A DNA stretch of 64,000 nucleotides from Thysanoteuthis rhombus. Lineage: Eukaryota > Mollusca > Cephalopoda > Oegopsida > Thysanoteuthidae. Location: positions 2,245,322-2,309,321 of the forward strand of contig OY735237.1 in NCBI GenBank assembly GCA_963457665.1, read 5' to 3'. Position numbers and translations under genes: made by a program. The notes beneath the pieces were generated by a model. That model made no database searches. It was not told the origin of the DNA and was given only the letters and a program-made list of their open reading frames with translations. Shown here in pieces: positions 46,988-57,345 of the stretch (position 1 is the first letter of the stretch; each line of letters starts with the position of its first letter).

Positions 46988-47294
46988 GTCATCTAGAGAC
47001 TGCTGTTTCGTTGTATTACAACTCTTCAGTGTGGTTATAGACTATCCATTATCCCATCCAGTACTGTGAGGCAGGATCGAAACCTTAGCTTCAGACCCAG
47101 AAGTTGGTATCCTATCTCTGCATCATAGAACTGGATGGTCAGTAAGGTTGAATTTTAAGCGATGTATTTATTTATCGTATATATTCCTCATCCACCAGAG
47201 TGCTCCATTCTATGTTTGAAGAGTATTGCATAAGCTTACAATGAACGACTTACCTCACTTAGAGAGTGCTCAACCCTGAATAAGGGAGCGTTAA
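46981..47294 (-). mobile_element. Second tRNA-related SINE, full unit
   Basis: 314 bp aligns end to end with 9436-9745. The minus strand shows AAGGTTTCGATCCTGCCTCA (a good B-box) and the same 3' end 'gtaatacaacgaaacagc'. It is sandwiched between a (TA)n tract and an RTE fragment. Its 3' end abuts the (TA)n. Confidence 0.6.
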
Positions 47295-47309
47295 TATATA
47301 TATATATAT

Positions 47310-47573
47310 CAGGGACATCATAGAATCCATTGAAAATCTCAAATTGCAGTGGGCTGGCCACGTTGCAAGAATGGCAGACAACCGATGGACATCACGACTC
47401 ACGACATGGATTCCCCGAGATCACATGTGCAACCGAGGCCAGCAGAATATTTGATGGAGAGACGAGCTAGTCAAGTACAGGAAGTAATGGTTCCGCAACG
47501 CCTGTGATAGAGAAGTGTGGCAAATCCTGGGAAGGTCTATGTCCAACGACGGATGTTAAAAGACTGATGATGA
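47310..47573 (+). mobile_element. RTE-like 3' fragment inserted in a (TA)n tract
   Basis: It begins 'cagggacatcatagaatcc', encodes QWAGHVARMADNRWTSRLTT, and ends TGATGATG; (TA)n flanks both sides, so insertion into the microsatellite is likely. A TGA breaks the frame. Confidence 0.75.
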
Positions 47574-47639
47574 TATATATGTTTGTTTATGTGTGTGTGT
47601 GTGTGTGTGTGTGTGTACGTATATCTGTGTATTTGTGTT

Positions 47640-48689
47640 TGTGTGTGAATATATGTGTGTCTGTGTGTACTATATATCTTAATAGTAGTAAACTATCATT
47701 GACATAAAACTGAGTTTGGTACAGAATGGAAATTATGTAAAAACGAATTTCTGACTAATTTCTAAAGAAAAAGAAAAAGAAAGATATTCTAATATCCTGC
47801 AAAGTTAAAGAGTTTTTTGTCTTCACTCGTGTCTTTCGCTATGTCAGTCTTTCCGTCTCTCTATCGTTTTTCTTTCCGACGGTTTGCCTATCCACACAAT
47901 ATCTCCAAACATTCACGATGAATTTCAATGAAATTTTGCGAAAGACCAAGAAAGAAGTTATGGATTTTGGGCCGGATCCAGGAATTAGTCTTCGATTGAG
48001 GGATACTTCCCCACTGTCAACGAAGTCGGAGATATATATGTATCAGTCTGTGTCTTTCTGTTTATCCGCACGGAAGGTCGTTAATGAATTTCAATTTTCT
48101 GGACCGTTGGGCTGTAGAATAACGAAGAAGTGATTGAATTTTGCGGCGGATCCAGGAATTTGTCTTTGATTGGGTTCGTGTATGGTGTAGGCGAAGGCAT
48201 GTACTTTCACAGTCCTAGTTTTCATTTCTTTTATATTGCTTTACCTATTCAGGTGTTTCACAGAAGTAGAATCTTTTTTTCTCCGAAGATTATACCATAA
48301 ACAAAATCTGAGAAGAAAAAAAAAGGCTTTGTGCTCTTGTTTTTTTTTCGCCTGCCCCAAACAAATCCAAATCTGATCATCCTTTCACCCCTGATACCTA
48401 GGGGTAGAAATCTAAAGCACTGTAGTATCTGAAGAAAACTCATGGGAGTTGCCTGGAGCGACCATCCATAGCACTCGTCCATATCTTCCGCTCATAGACA
48501 CTCGAAAGGTAGTTCAATTCCACCTCATTTTATCTTCTTACCTTTCTTCTTCCGAGTTCGGCTGCATTCTTTTAGCAAATATCACTTATTATCAATCAGG
48601 TAATTCGTCAAGGTATGTATCTATGAAATGAACACTGATTTTTCTACTTGTCCGTAAGTAAAAATAATAACATTTGCCATCAGTTCTAA
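47640..48689. other. No gene recognised
   Basis: (GT)n at 47590-47616 precedes. 47890-48170 contains 'caatgaaattttgcgaaaga' and 'ggatccaggaatttgtcttt', twice over, resembling 25290-25430, so an old dispersed repeat. Confidence 0.4.
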
Positions 48690-49025
48690 AATATGCCTGA
48701 ACCCACGACTTCTAACCACATTTAACTTCTAGAAACTGTCAACCAAAACTGTCAACGTAGGTTTCTTCTTTGAACCCCTCTCCCAATTGATTTTTGCAAT
48801 GTAAATTTATACTGAATTGGTTCCTCAGTTTGTGTGAAGTAGTCACGCCTTTTTTGAAAATTCGGATTTTCAGTGATCACCACACAACAAAAGGCAATAG
48901 GAGTAACTTATCAATTTATCATCCTTTCCACGTGTTTTAATTGATCACCCCAACACAGCATCCTGCCAAAAAAAAGGTCGGTCACGCAAAAGTTTCTTTT
49001 GAGTGATTAACCAGAGCTGTTTTTT
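48690..49025 (-). repeat. Dispersed 400-700-bp repeat, minus copy
   Basis: 'caaaactgtcaacgtaggtt', 'gcaatgtaaatttatactga', 'aaggcaataggagtaactta' and 'gagtgattaaccagagct' are colinear with the reverse of 51405-51800. Confidence 0.55.
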
Positions 49026-49094
49026 TCTTAAATTTTGATTTTATTTACTTTATTTTAAAAGTAAGTCAATGAACATGCAAAATGCAAGTCTTTT

Positions 49095-49200
49095 TTTATT
49101 ACTGCGGAGAGAGGGTCACAAGTTCGATCCCCACTGTGCGAGGCTTTCAAAACCTCAACATCCATGGCATAACACCAATAGAGTTAAGATGATGGAAAGT
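49095..49200 (+). mobile_element. B-box-bearing SINE fragment
   Basis: 'ggtcacaagttcgatcccca' is a clean B-box; the A-box half is not recognisable. An RTE tail begins about 40 bp downstream. Confidence 0.35.
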
Positions 49201-49238
49201 CTATCCGATCGCAGAGAGATGCTGCTAACACTGTCTAT

Positions 49239-49291
<53 letters not shown>

Positions 49292-49545
49292 GTCTTTTAA
49301 CGTCCGTCGTTGGACATAGACCTTCCATAGGATTCGCTACAATTCTCTATCATGGGCGTCGCAGAGCCAGTATTTCCTGAATCTGTCCAGTTCATCTCTT
49401 CATCTTGTGTTCTGCCGGCCTCGGTTTCTTATGTGATCTCTGGGGATCCATGTTGCGAGACGTGATGTCAATCGGTTATCTTTCATTCTTGCAACATGGC
49501 CTGCCCATTGCCATTTGAGGTTTTTTAATAGTTTCTGATTCTGCA
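49239..49545 (-). mobile_element. RTE-like 3' fragment with long (ATC)n tail
   Basis: Seventeen or so ATC units (49239-49290) form the tail, the longest in the window; the 3' domain follows. The length suggests post-insertion expansion of the tail. Confidence 0.75.
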
Positions 49546-49559
49546 GGTCGGTCATGATT

Positions 49560-50199
49560 GTTGTACTTACTTTTGTTTACAATCTTGTATCATATCTTGA
49601 AAGAAAGGTTTTCTTTAGATATTGTCATCAGAAAGAGAGAGCGGTTTCTAACTCAAATCTTTTCATTAAGCCTAATCGTTGATTTACAAGAATTTTTTTC
49701 AAAGGACTTTTACCTTCATTTACTGGCACGGGATGTTTCTCTCCCTTGAAGCAAAAATAGTTAGCCCAGTTCCAGGGGTTCGTACTTCCAAGCTGCACCT
49801 CCCCATTACACTCAGAGAGGTAGAGTCAGGGTGAATCATCGATTAGGATTTTACAACTTGTCCCATGAAATCAATTTACTTATTCATATAGTTCAGATTT
49901 TGTCAAGAAAAATTATCAAAACTCACCGTTACAGTCAATAATTGAATAACTGTAGCGTCAAAATTTCAAGACATGTGAAAGAAATTCCAGAATAAATTCT
50001 ATTTATGACATCACTGGCATTTTCCCACTGGCAAACATCTGAAACAGAGTGAAGGAAATCATCTAGAAACTTCTAGATTCCCCAGGATTTCTATAAACTT
50101 CTTGAAGATGTTATCAATAAAGCTGTCAAAATAAAGCCTGAGAAGACAAAAGCTTTTTTCCCTCCAAAAAAGAAGAAAATTTTTTTAGAAGAGGCTTAA
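49560..50199. other. No gene recognised
   Basis: Unique AT-rich DNA between two RTE fragments. Confidence 0.45.
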
Positions 50200-50551
50200 T
50201 GGAGTCATGCTCAACCTTACATGAAGAGATCACAAGACAGCACAGTATATCAGGAAGAAAACGGGAGTCCGAAACATCAGAGAATCTATTTGAAAACTCA
50301 AATAGCAATGGGCAGGTCATGTTGCAAGAATGACAGAAAACCGATGGACATCATGACTCACAACATGGATCCCCAGAGATTACATGCAAAACCGGGGCTG
50401 ACAGAATACAAGATTGAGACAAGTAGACAAATTCATAAAATACTGGCTCCGCGATACCCATGATAGAGAAATGTGGTGGATCCTGGGGAAGGTCTGCATC
50501 CAACGACGGACGTTAAAAGACTGATGATGATGATGATGATGATGATGATGA
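50200..50551 (+). mobile_element. RTE-like 3' fragment
   Basis: It runs from 'tcatgctcaaccttacatga' through GQVMLQE-like and 'ctggctccgcgatacccatg' to a (TGATGA)n tail at 50521-50551. Frameshifted. Confidence 0.75.
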
Positions 50552-50884
50552 GTAGAGTACTGATGCCATTTTTTTACTCGGAGGTTTTGCTCAAGGGTAT
50601 TTTTTCTGAATTTCTCAAAAAATGAATTATTATTATCAAGCACTGATTCACTCTGACTGATCTCCTCATCTTTGTTGTTAAAGTCACAACGTTTTGGTCG
50701 TTGTACACTCCGGTCTATTTCAGGTGTCCGTCGTAGTCAGTAACCTTCAAACCACCGCCTGATCTTGGGTGGGTGGCATAACGCCTCACCCCATACCTGT
50801 ACTGATACATTTTCAAGTGTCAATCCAATGTAGTTTTTTTCACCTGCTTATTTTCAGATTCTGTCTTAGAGTTCATTGAGGAGC

Positions 50885-51102
50885 AACCAGACTTTATTCT
50901 TACAAGTTTTTTTCCCTGACCACGTCCCTGGGTGCAAGTCCACTCTAATCAAGTAGCTAAGAGTATACTCAATTTGTAGCTGAGTGCACTGGGAAATTTG
51001 TCCCCAGGATGACTTTCCCACTCCCTTCTATACCGGGAATCGAACCTGTGGCCTCTTTCTGTGTGAGACAGACACGCTAACCATTACACTGTCCAAGCGG
51101 AC
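50885..51102 (-). mobile_element. tRNA-Val-like SINE, minus strand
   Basis: The reverse complement has GACAGTGTAATGGTTAGCG (A-box) and ACAGGTTCGATTCCCGGTAT (good B-box), then 'gcactcagctacaaattgag' and 'ggacttgcacccaggga'. The 3' end is lost. Confidence 0.7.
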
Positions 51103-51404
51103 GAATTGAAATGAAGGAGAAAAAAAAATGATGTACTGGTTGTTGTATTCCTGACTTTCCTTTGCAACTAAAGATTTGTTTTGAAGATACAGGAATATAA
51201 ATAATAATCAAATTAGAACTTACGAATATCAAATTTTTACCCCCGAAGAGGGCCGCAGAAATGAATAGGCCGAAACGCCGTGACTTCACCGAAGATGGAA
51301 AGAAGAGTTCAAGTTGTCTGAAAAATTGGTACGTTAATGACTCTTTTCAACGTTATATGCAGTCAGTAGTGTCTTCGTTTTTTTTTTTTAAAGAGGGGAT
51401 TGGA

Positions 51405-51800
51405 ATCAGGTCTTGTTAGTCACTCGGTAGAAAACGTCACGTAACCAATGTCTTTTGATAGCGTGCCATGTTGGGGGTGATCAATAAAAAAAAAGCAAAA
51501 CAAGGCAGTGAATAAGTTACTTCTCTTTGATCTTCTCTGACGCGCTGATCACTAAAAAATCGTGAATATTACTGAACACAAAATGAGAGATCAATTAAGC
51601 ATAAACTAGCATTGCAAATTGACTCCCCGACCGAAAACCCATTTAAAAAAGCATTTTCTTTTAGACATAAGGAGTAGATATTCAAATTTCCAGCCTCTAG
51701 ATCAATTGGTATGGCCTGTATGCGTGATACACAACCGGCAAGTCAGACCAGTTTAAAAACTCAAGAAACCTATGGTGACAGTTTTGGTTGACCGTCTCTG
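51405..51800 (+). repeat. Dispersed 400-700-bp repeat, best plus copy
   Basis: 'gtcacgtaaccaatgtcttt', 'ccatgttgggggtgatcaat', 'gaataagttacttctcttt' and 'tggcctgtatgcgtgataca' are shared with 38270-38660 and in part with 34612-34795. It ends 'gacagttttggttgaccg'. Confidence 0.6.
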
Positions 51801-52166
51801 ATATTGTTTTTTTGAGATGAAGAATAATGCACTCAAATTTTGTCGATGATCTTTCTGAACCTTTTCCGAACAGGAAGAATGATCCACGTCTGCAGCAACT
51901 TCTTTCTTTCGCTTCAGATATTCTTAAACTGGTTTACTGAAGAAATAATTCCAATCAAATACATATGGATAGTGTGACAATAAATCAACAGAAAAATCAA
52001 TGATTCCTCAATAAACTCAATGAGTTTTAGCAGCAGACCTTTTGTAAACTTCAGACATGAAGAGCGCCACACCAATGTCTCTCTATGGAGGACCAAGGAC
52101 AATCGGCAAGCACCTATTATTTGCCAAATTTCATCCCTAAAGTCAGAAAGCTGTTGCATAAAAACA

Positions 52167-52167
52167 A

Positions 52168-52241
<74 letters not shown>
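52167..52241. repeat. (CA)n(TA)n microsatellite
   Basis: Direct reading. Confidence 0.9.
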
Positions 52242-52245
<4 letters not shown>

Positions 52246-52364
52246 GAATTTAGTATTCACATAGGTGAACACTCAATAGAAGTAACACAAAAACGGATAA
52301 CATCTGTTGTTATATTTATTGATCTCAAATACGTTTTTAAGCCCTGTGTTTCGGAAAAATTAAA

Positions 52365-52700
52365 TGATGTTTAATATAAAATCAAATCCATACACAATAT
52401 ATTATGATAATACCCTGTACAAGATAACAAACCATATGTAGTATTACATGAGTTATATATCAAAATCATGGCTGAACGGGAGATGGTGTTTGATCAATAC
52501 TGCTGGGGTACCATGTTAATACAACTGTTTTGTTTTTAAAATCCCCTAAACAGTTAAATGGTAGACAACTGATGATCCCAACAAGAAACATATAGTAGAT
52601 ATCAAAGTCTGTGTAAAACATGAACTCTACTGAATAAATTACATTAACAGATATTGGGAAATAATTGACTGGAATGGCATAGATTTATAAGAGATTTATT
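52365..52700 (+). mobile_element. TA-associated dispersed repeat
   Basis: 'gtttgatcaatactgctggg' and 'ttttgtttttaaaatcccct' identify it. A long (CA)n(TA)n tract lies just upstream, and a 'ttctgtcggataatatatcc' end follows. Confidence 0.6.
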
Positions 52701-52730
52701 CTGTCGGATAATATATCCATTTCTTAATAA

Positions 52731-54320
52731 TATAATTATCTGAATGAACAATAATTCAAGCATGTTCGTTCGAATTGTGTACATGAACTAATTATCTGAA
52801 AAAAATATCGGCACAAGATTTGGACATTTTTTTTGTCCAAAAGGTCCAAACAGAAACAAGGAAATCACTTGTTTGAAAGAAAAACAAAACAACTTTTTAG
52901 GTGGTGCTTAATGTTGTATCAATGCAAATTTTTATGGTTGTCACCCTAGAAATGTGCCCGGAAGCGCCCACACACAGACACTCAAACGGATAGAAAAAAT
53001 TTAGTGATGGGAAAATTTTTTTCTTTAAAAATCCTGTAATTATCGAATGTATATTAAAAGAGGAGAAAGGAAAAAGTTTTGTATTTACTTTTCAAAAATA
53101 AATCCTTAAAAACTTTCGACTCATCCGTCATAAAATGTTTATGTATAGCGTATGGAGATGATTTGGGCAACTTCGAAAAAATGTCGTTTAAAACAGCAAA
53201 CGAACGAGTTGAAGACACGAGCGAAGAAAAAGCGTTAAAGTAAATTGATTTTGATAAAACTGCATTTTCAGTGCTCTTACTATCCGTTACTTTTTACAGA
53301 CACTAAAATATTTTCTTCGTTTGTTGTGCTCCTGTAGCGTAGAGCACACCGTGATACAAAGCAGCCTACGCCACAGCTAGCACCATCCGGGTGGCCTTTG
53401 CCCAGCCAACCAAACCTACTGAAAAACGGAAGAAACCTATGTCAATAGTTTTGGTGACAGTTTTAGTTGACGGTCCCTAAAAAGAGAAAGTAGGGAAGGT
53501 TCCTTTTTTGACTCCACACCCCCCTTTCAACCGAATTAAACTTTTCAAAAAACAAAAAAACAAAACAAAACAAAAAACAAACAACAAAGACCTTTTAAAG
53601 AAAAAGCTTAAACGCTGAAAAAGGTGTACACGGTGAAAATATTATAATCCTCATCCCTGGTAACCTGGGCATTTTTGATACGACTTCATCAGCTTCAGAG
53701 GCGTGGCACGTTATTTTCTTTTTGGTGGGCGGGGGGCACTTGGATCATTGAGGGCACTCCTCCAATATTCAGCGAGATTTGCCAGTAAGTGAACTACTAC
53801 AGAGCTTTTGGAGAGCGAGGGGACTCCCTTCGGGGCCTGGGGGCGTATTCAAATATACCCCCAAATGTTCATCTGCCTGGCTTCTGGATGCATATCCATG
53901 ATGGAAGAGAAATCAACCGTTGAAAAGATAATCTGGTTATGAAATAATTATACTTATCAACAAAGCCGGTGCGAGACAGGTGACGGCCCCCGCCAAATTC
54001 TAGTAAAGCCGTGTACCAAAAGGAAAGAATAATTTCTAGGTTGGTCTATTGATTAGAAAAGAAAAAAAAATACACGAAAAGTAAATAAGGGCGAGTATTC
54101 AGCTAGTGTCCCTAATGGAAGGGAAATCAACCGTTGAAAAGATAAACTGGTCATGAAATAATTATACGTATCAAATCATTGAAGTCACCGAAAGAAGATA
54201 AAAGTTCTGCAAGGCTGAATTCACAATCGGATATCGAATGACGTTGATCAAATGATTAATTATTGATAATGCAATTAATTCTGCGCTTAGGAGGATGCAA
54301 TAATTGATGCGTGCACAATG

Positions 54321-54322
<2 letters not shown>
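52731..54322. other. No gene recognised; repeat relics
   Basis: 53330-53480 repeats the 'gtgatacaaagcagcc...agttttagttgacggtc' end of the dispersed repeat; 53695-53870 is the G-rich repeat; 'gaaatcaaccgttgaaaaga' occurs twice (53908 and 54123). Confidence 0.45.
53695..53870 (+). repeat. G-rich dispersed repeat, copy 2
   Basis: Shares order of short words with 45895-46100: G run, 'attgagggcactcctccaa', 'gagatttgc', 'agagcttttgg', then 'tcggggcctgg'. Confidence 0.35.

Positions 54323-54398
<76 letters not shown>
54323..54398. repeat. (TA)n microsatellite next to hammerhead copy 1
   Basis: Downstream of the ribozyme on the minus strand. Confidence 0.9.
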
Positions 54399-54402
<4 letters not shown>

Positions 54403-54490
54403 GAATGTGGATTCGCTACACAAACTAGCTCATGTTTCTGCCCTCTTCAAGCCTCATCAGGCGAATGTGTAGCGAATCCACATTCTACTA
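54398..54490. repeat. Perfect 25-bp inverted repeat enclosing hammerhead copy 1
   Basis: Arms 54398-54422 and 54466-54490 are exact reverse complements (left arm begins TAGTAGAATGTGG), separated by 43 nt that hold the hammerhead core. As RNA the arms would make a long hairpin using the same GCGAAT strand as helix I, so two folds compete. Copy 2 lacks the second arm. Confidence 0.85.
54411..54466 (-). ncRNA. Hammerhead ribozyme candidate, type I (copy 1)
   Basis: Read on the minus strand, ATTCGC (54466-54461) is followed by CTGATGA, a 15-nt stem-loop II, GAAA, a stem III and the triplet GTA, then GCGAAT (54416-54411). ATTCGC/GCGAAT form a 6-bp helix I. Stem II pairs GCTT with GGGC, closed over a GAAGA loop. 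Stem III pairs A-C-A-T-G-A-G with T-T-T-G-T-G-T (partly G-T) over a CTAG loop. All core nucleotides of the family (CUGANGA, GAAA, UH at the scissile site) are present and ordered as in type I hammerheads. Predicted cleavage lies between 54417 and 54416. Such ribozymes are known in Penelope-like elements and some SINEs and satellites; activity here is inference. Confidence 0.72.
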
Positions 54491-54644
54491 TTTATTTCCA
54501 GCTCTACTCTAAAACAACTTAACTTCAGGAGTAAAAAGTTGTATGTATCGAGGACTCTATGAAATAAATCCATTACATTTCAGAAGTGGCTTTATATTAT
54601 TGATATATAATTATATTATGTTATACTGCTAGCCTGATTTGTAC

Positions 54645-54647
<3 letters not shown>

Positions 54648-54680
<33 letters not shown>
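54648..54680. repeat. (TA)n microsatellite next to hammerhead copy 2
   Basis: Downstream of copy 2 on the minus strand, so both ribozymes share this arrangement. Confidence 0.9.
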
Positions 54681-54683
<3 letters not shown>

Positions 54684-54691
54684 GAATGTGG

Positions 54692-54747
54692 ATTCGCTAC
54701 ACAAACTAGCTCATGTTTCTGCCCTCTTCAGGCCTCATCAGGCGAAT
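54692..54747 (-). ncRNA. Hammerhead ribozyme candidate, type I (copy 2)
   Basis: This copy has the same architecture as the one 280 bp to the left: ATTCGC, CTGATGA, stem II, GAAA, stem III, GTA, GCGAAT. It differs in stem II by one base (GGCCTGAAG instead of GGCTTGAAG), which turns a G-T wobble into a C-G pair and so strengthens the helix. The flanks differ: upstream (minus strand) is an AACCATTGACAATC sequence, and downstream is 'CCACATTCTA' followed directly by a (TA)n tract. The unrelated upstream flank and conserved core suggest that this is a unit of a dispersed element. Confidence 0.72.
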
Positions 54748-55329
54748 GATTGTCAATGGTTTTTTTTTTGTCTATTTTGGGGGAATTTGGTGAGAATGTT
54801 GTGAGTGTGGTAGTGGGTTGTATCGGGATATTCATATTGTCAAGGGGTGTGAACTCCATATAGGGGTCATCTCTGCAAGGATACTTAGTAGTAGTCTGGG
54901 AGTATTTTCTATCTTGACCTAGGTATCTTGGCATTGGGTTTTATTGCCCCTGTTAATATCCTCTGTGGCTCTAGTGGATAGCATTAATCTTAATGTTTAA
55001 TTCATAATGTGTTTTGGCATGTTTGAAGGTAAAAGATAGTGATAGGAAGTTTTTGGGATGATGGACATGGGGGCGAATTGTCTACTTCACTTTTTGATTT
55101 ATTGGTGTTATTCATGTTCATTAAAAGAAATTTAGTGCGATGCCCTCACTGCATTACGGTTTTGTGTTTTTCTATTCAGTTAATATTCCTTGGGGTTTTT
55201 TTTGTGATTCTAGTAAAGATTAAAATCTCAAATTTTTCATTTTAGCAGAGATTGCAAGAATTTTCTAAATTTTGGCATGTATTAGATTGTCTAAGAATTT
55301 TCCACTTAACAGTTGGCTTGTAGTTCATT

Positions 55330-55331
<2 letters not shown>

Positions 55332-55409
<78 letters not shown>

Positions 55410-55438
55410 CATAATATATATTATTATGTGTGTGTGTC

Positions 55439-55473
<35 letters not shown>

Positions 55474-55484
55474 GTATGTATGTG
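55332..55484. repeat. (TA)n then (GT)n microsatellites
   Basis: (TA)n to 55407, short spacer, (GT)n with interruptions to 55484. Confidence 0.9.
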
Positions 55485-55561
55485 AAGGGAAAGGATGTTG
55501 ATCCGACAAAACAACCTTATCTACTAAAGATGACATCCACTTATCTAGAGACCCAACTTAC

Positions 55562-55811
55562 CATCATCATCATCATCATCAGTCTTTTAGCGTCCGTCGT
55601 TGGACATAGACCTTTCCCAGGATTTGCCACACTTCTCTATCATGGGCGTCACGGAGCCAGTACTTCCTGAACTTGTCTAGTTCATCTCTCCATCTAATAT
55701 TTTGCCGGCCTCGGTTGCGCATATGGTCTCGGGGAATCCATGTTGTGAGTCGTGATGTCCATCGATTGTTAGCCATTCTTGCAACATGGCCAGCCCACCG
55801 CCATCTCAAAA
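55562..55811 (-). mobile_element. RTE-like 3' fragment with clear target-site duplication
   Basis: The minus strand carries an unbroken 76-codon frame, MRWRWAGHVARMANNRWTSR onward, ending QRRTLKD before an (ATC)n tail. ACCCAACTTAC at 55551-55561 is repeated exactly at 55812-55822. The intact frame and exact duplication mark it as the youngest RTE insertion here. Confidence 0.85.
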
Positions 55812-55822
55812 ACCCAACTTAC

Positions 55823-57107
55823 ACACATCAGTAAAAAAAAAAGTAGCCTTTTCCCTCTAATACCGAGTGATAAAAAAAGTTCACTTTTTAGTATCTGTAC
55901 CTAACCATTGCTCTACCCCAACTACCATCCGGACGTTTCTGTAATTTTCACCATTTCTCTCAAACCAATTATCTTATGCACCCATGCGTCCTTTCCACGG
56001 TTTTATCAGAGGCAATGTATATATTGCCTCAAGTAAAAATGTGAATTGGATGCCCATGTGCACCAGATTCAATCACTCCCACTGGATGTGGCACAAGGTC
56101 GAGTTTTTATTATTAGCAACAAGCGTACGCGTGGGCACGAAGAAAAAAAATATCCAGTCCCCAACAAATCGTATCATGAACCATAGAAGTCCGCTGGTGG
56201 TGGGATCAGGCCTCCTAACTTCGAGCGAAGGGATTTGAAAGATGAAACCTTATAGTCAATAAAGGATAATGGTGCAGTACGATTGTTTTATGTAACCACC
56301 ACCTGAATGTACCTATACGAAAAATGGTATTATTCTTTTCGCAGGAAACAGGGTTGCTTCTAAGATATTCCGAATATATCCTTTCTAGCCCCCACCCCCA
56401 GGGAATATAATGTTTTGCACCCCCAGCCCCCGAAAAGAGGCAGCGGACATCCTTATCATGATGGCGTCAGTATGACCCACGAGCCTCCCCTTTATGTGCA
56501 ATTAAGAGGTACTGCAGGGGACAGCAAGCGACCTCACCCCCCAGAAACGGGATGTGTATGCATTTTTGAGTCTACAAGACTAAAATCCTGGGTCGGGAAA
56601 GTATCAGAGGCGTCATGCCCCCAGCCGACAGAGGTACGGGTGTGTCGTGCAGCGGTGAACGGGTCAAACTATTCGTACTTACATAATTTTACTTTTACAG
56701 AATGATGATAATGATCATAATAATAATGAAAGATGAAGTGAATGTTATTTTTTGCTTAAGGCCAGACATTTAACCTTGTATCATAAAAAAGATAAAAGTT
56801 CATATTTATAAATACAGAAGGCCATAAGGGAAAACATGTCCCAAAAGCTTCAATCAGGAACGAGCGAGATCAATAACATCAAAGGAGAGTTTTATTTTTG
56901 TCACCTTCAAATCTGTTTTTTCTTCTCCAGTCCCGGCTGCCACCCAGAGAGAGAAATGAAATGATGTTATTAACAACTGCCCCAACCCACCATACCACTC
57001 CACCTAACAATGTCGTCTGATGACCGACGGACATATTAGAAGCCATTTTTAGAGGCAGTGTAATTTTATCACATTATGTGTGTTTAATCTTGATAGGCAC
57101 GAGAGAT
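55823..57107. other. No gene recognised; GC-elevated 56370-56700
   Basis: 56400-56700 is open in one frame (about 97 codons, ending HNFTFTE) and relatively C-rich, but lacks an ATG start or convincing splice sites. Confidence 0.35.
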
Positions 57108-57345
57108 GCAGGTAGCCTAACGGTTACAAGCACGGATAATGGGGAATAGAGTTCAAATTTCGGCTAAGACATTAATACCCCTCCTCTGGTTATGTCTGAA
57201 TAGTTGGGAAGATTGGTCTCTTCAGCCTTGGTTGGCCACCAGTCTAGGCGACGGACAGCACTGCTTTCAAAATCGAGAAAAGTCTAGCCCCTCAATGGTA
57301 CATCATCAGAATTTAAGGATCATTTAAAATAAAATGAATGATGAT
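57108..57345 (+). mobile_element. tRNA-like SINE
   Basis: TAGCCTAACGGTTACAAG matches an A-box and 'agagttcaaatttcgg' a weak B-box; the body includes 'cttggttggccaccagtcta'. It is followed by the 96-bp tandem array. Confidence 0.45.

Larger units (their letters stand above)
54600..54934 (-). mobile_element. Hammerhead-associated repeat unit, Penelope-like or related (class uncertain)
   Basis: On the minus strand this segment has a 68-codon open frame (54934-54728) rich in Thr, Pro, Asp and Lys that ends inside the hammerhead, then the hammerhead, a (TA)n tract, and a module containing 'caaatcaggctagcagtata'. The two non-ribozyme modules recur side by side at 10270-10388. The hammerhead plus tandem-like arrangement suits Penelope-like retroelements, but no reverse transcriptase or GIY-YIG domain was found, so the class is inferred. 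Confidence 0.4.

Noticed and set aside
51247-51280. Functional hammerhead at CCGAAGA...GGCCGAAAC
   Set aside because: The invariant CUGANGA is broken (CCGAAGA), so only a degraded relative.
56415-56705. Cys-containing frame ending HNFTFTE
   Set aside because: No ATG at the start, no trusted splice sites, low conservation evidence; kept only as a note in the gap entry.
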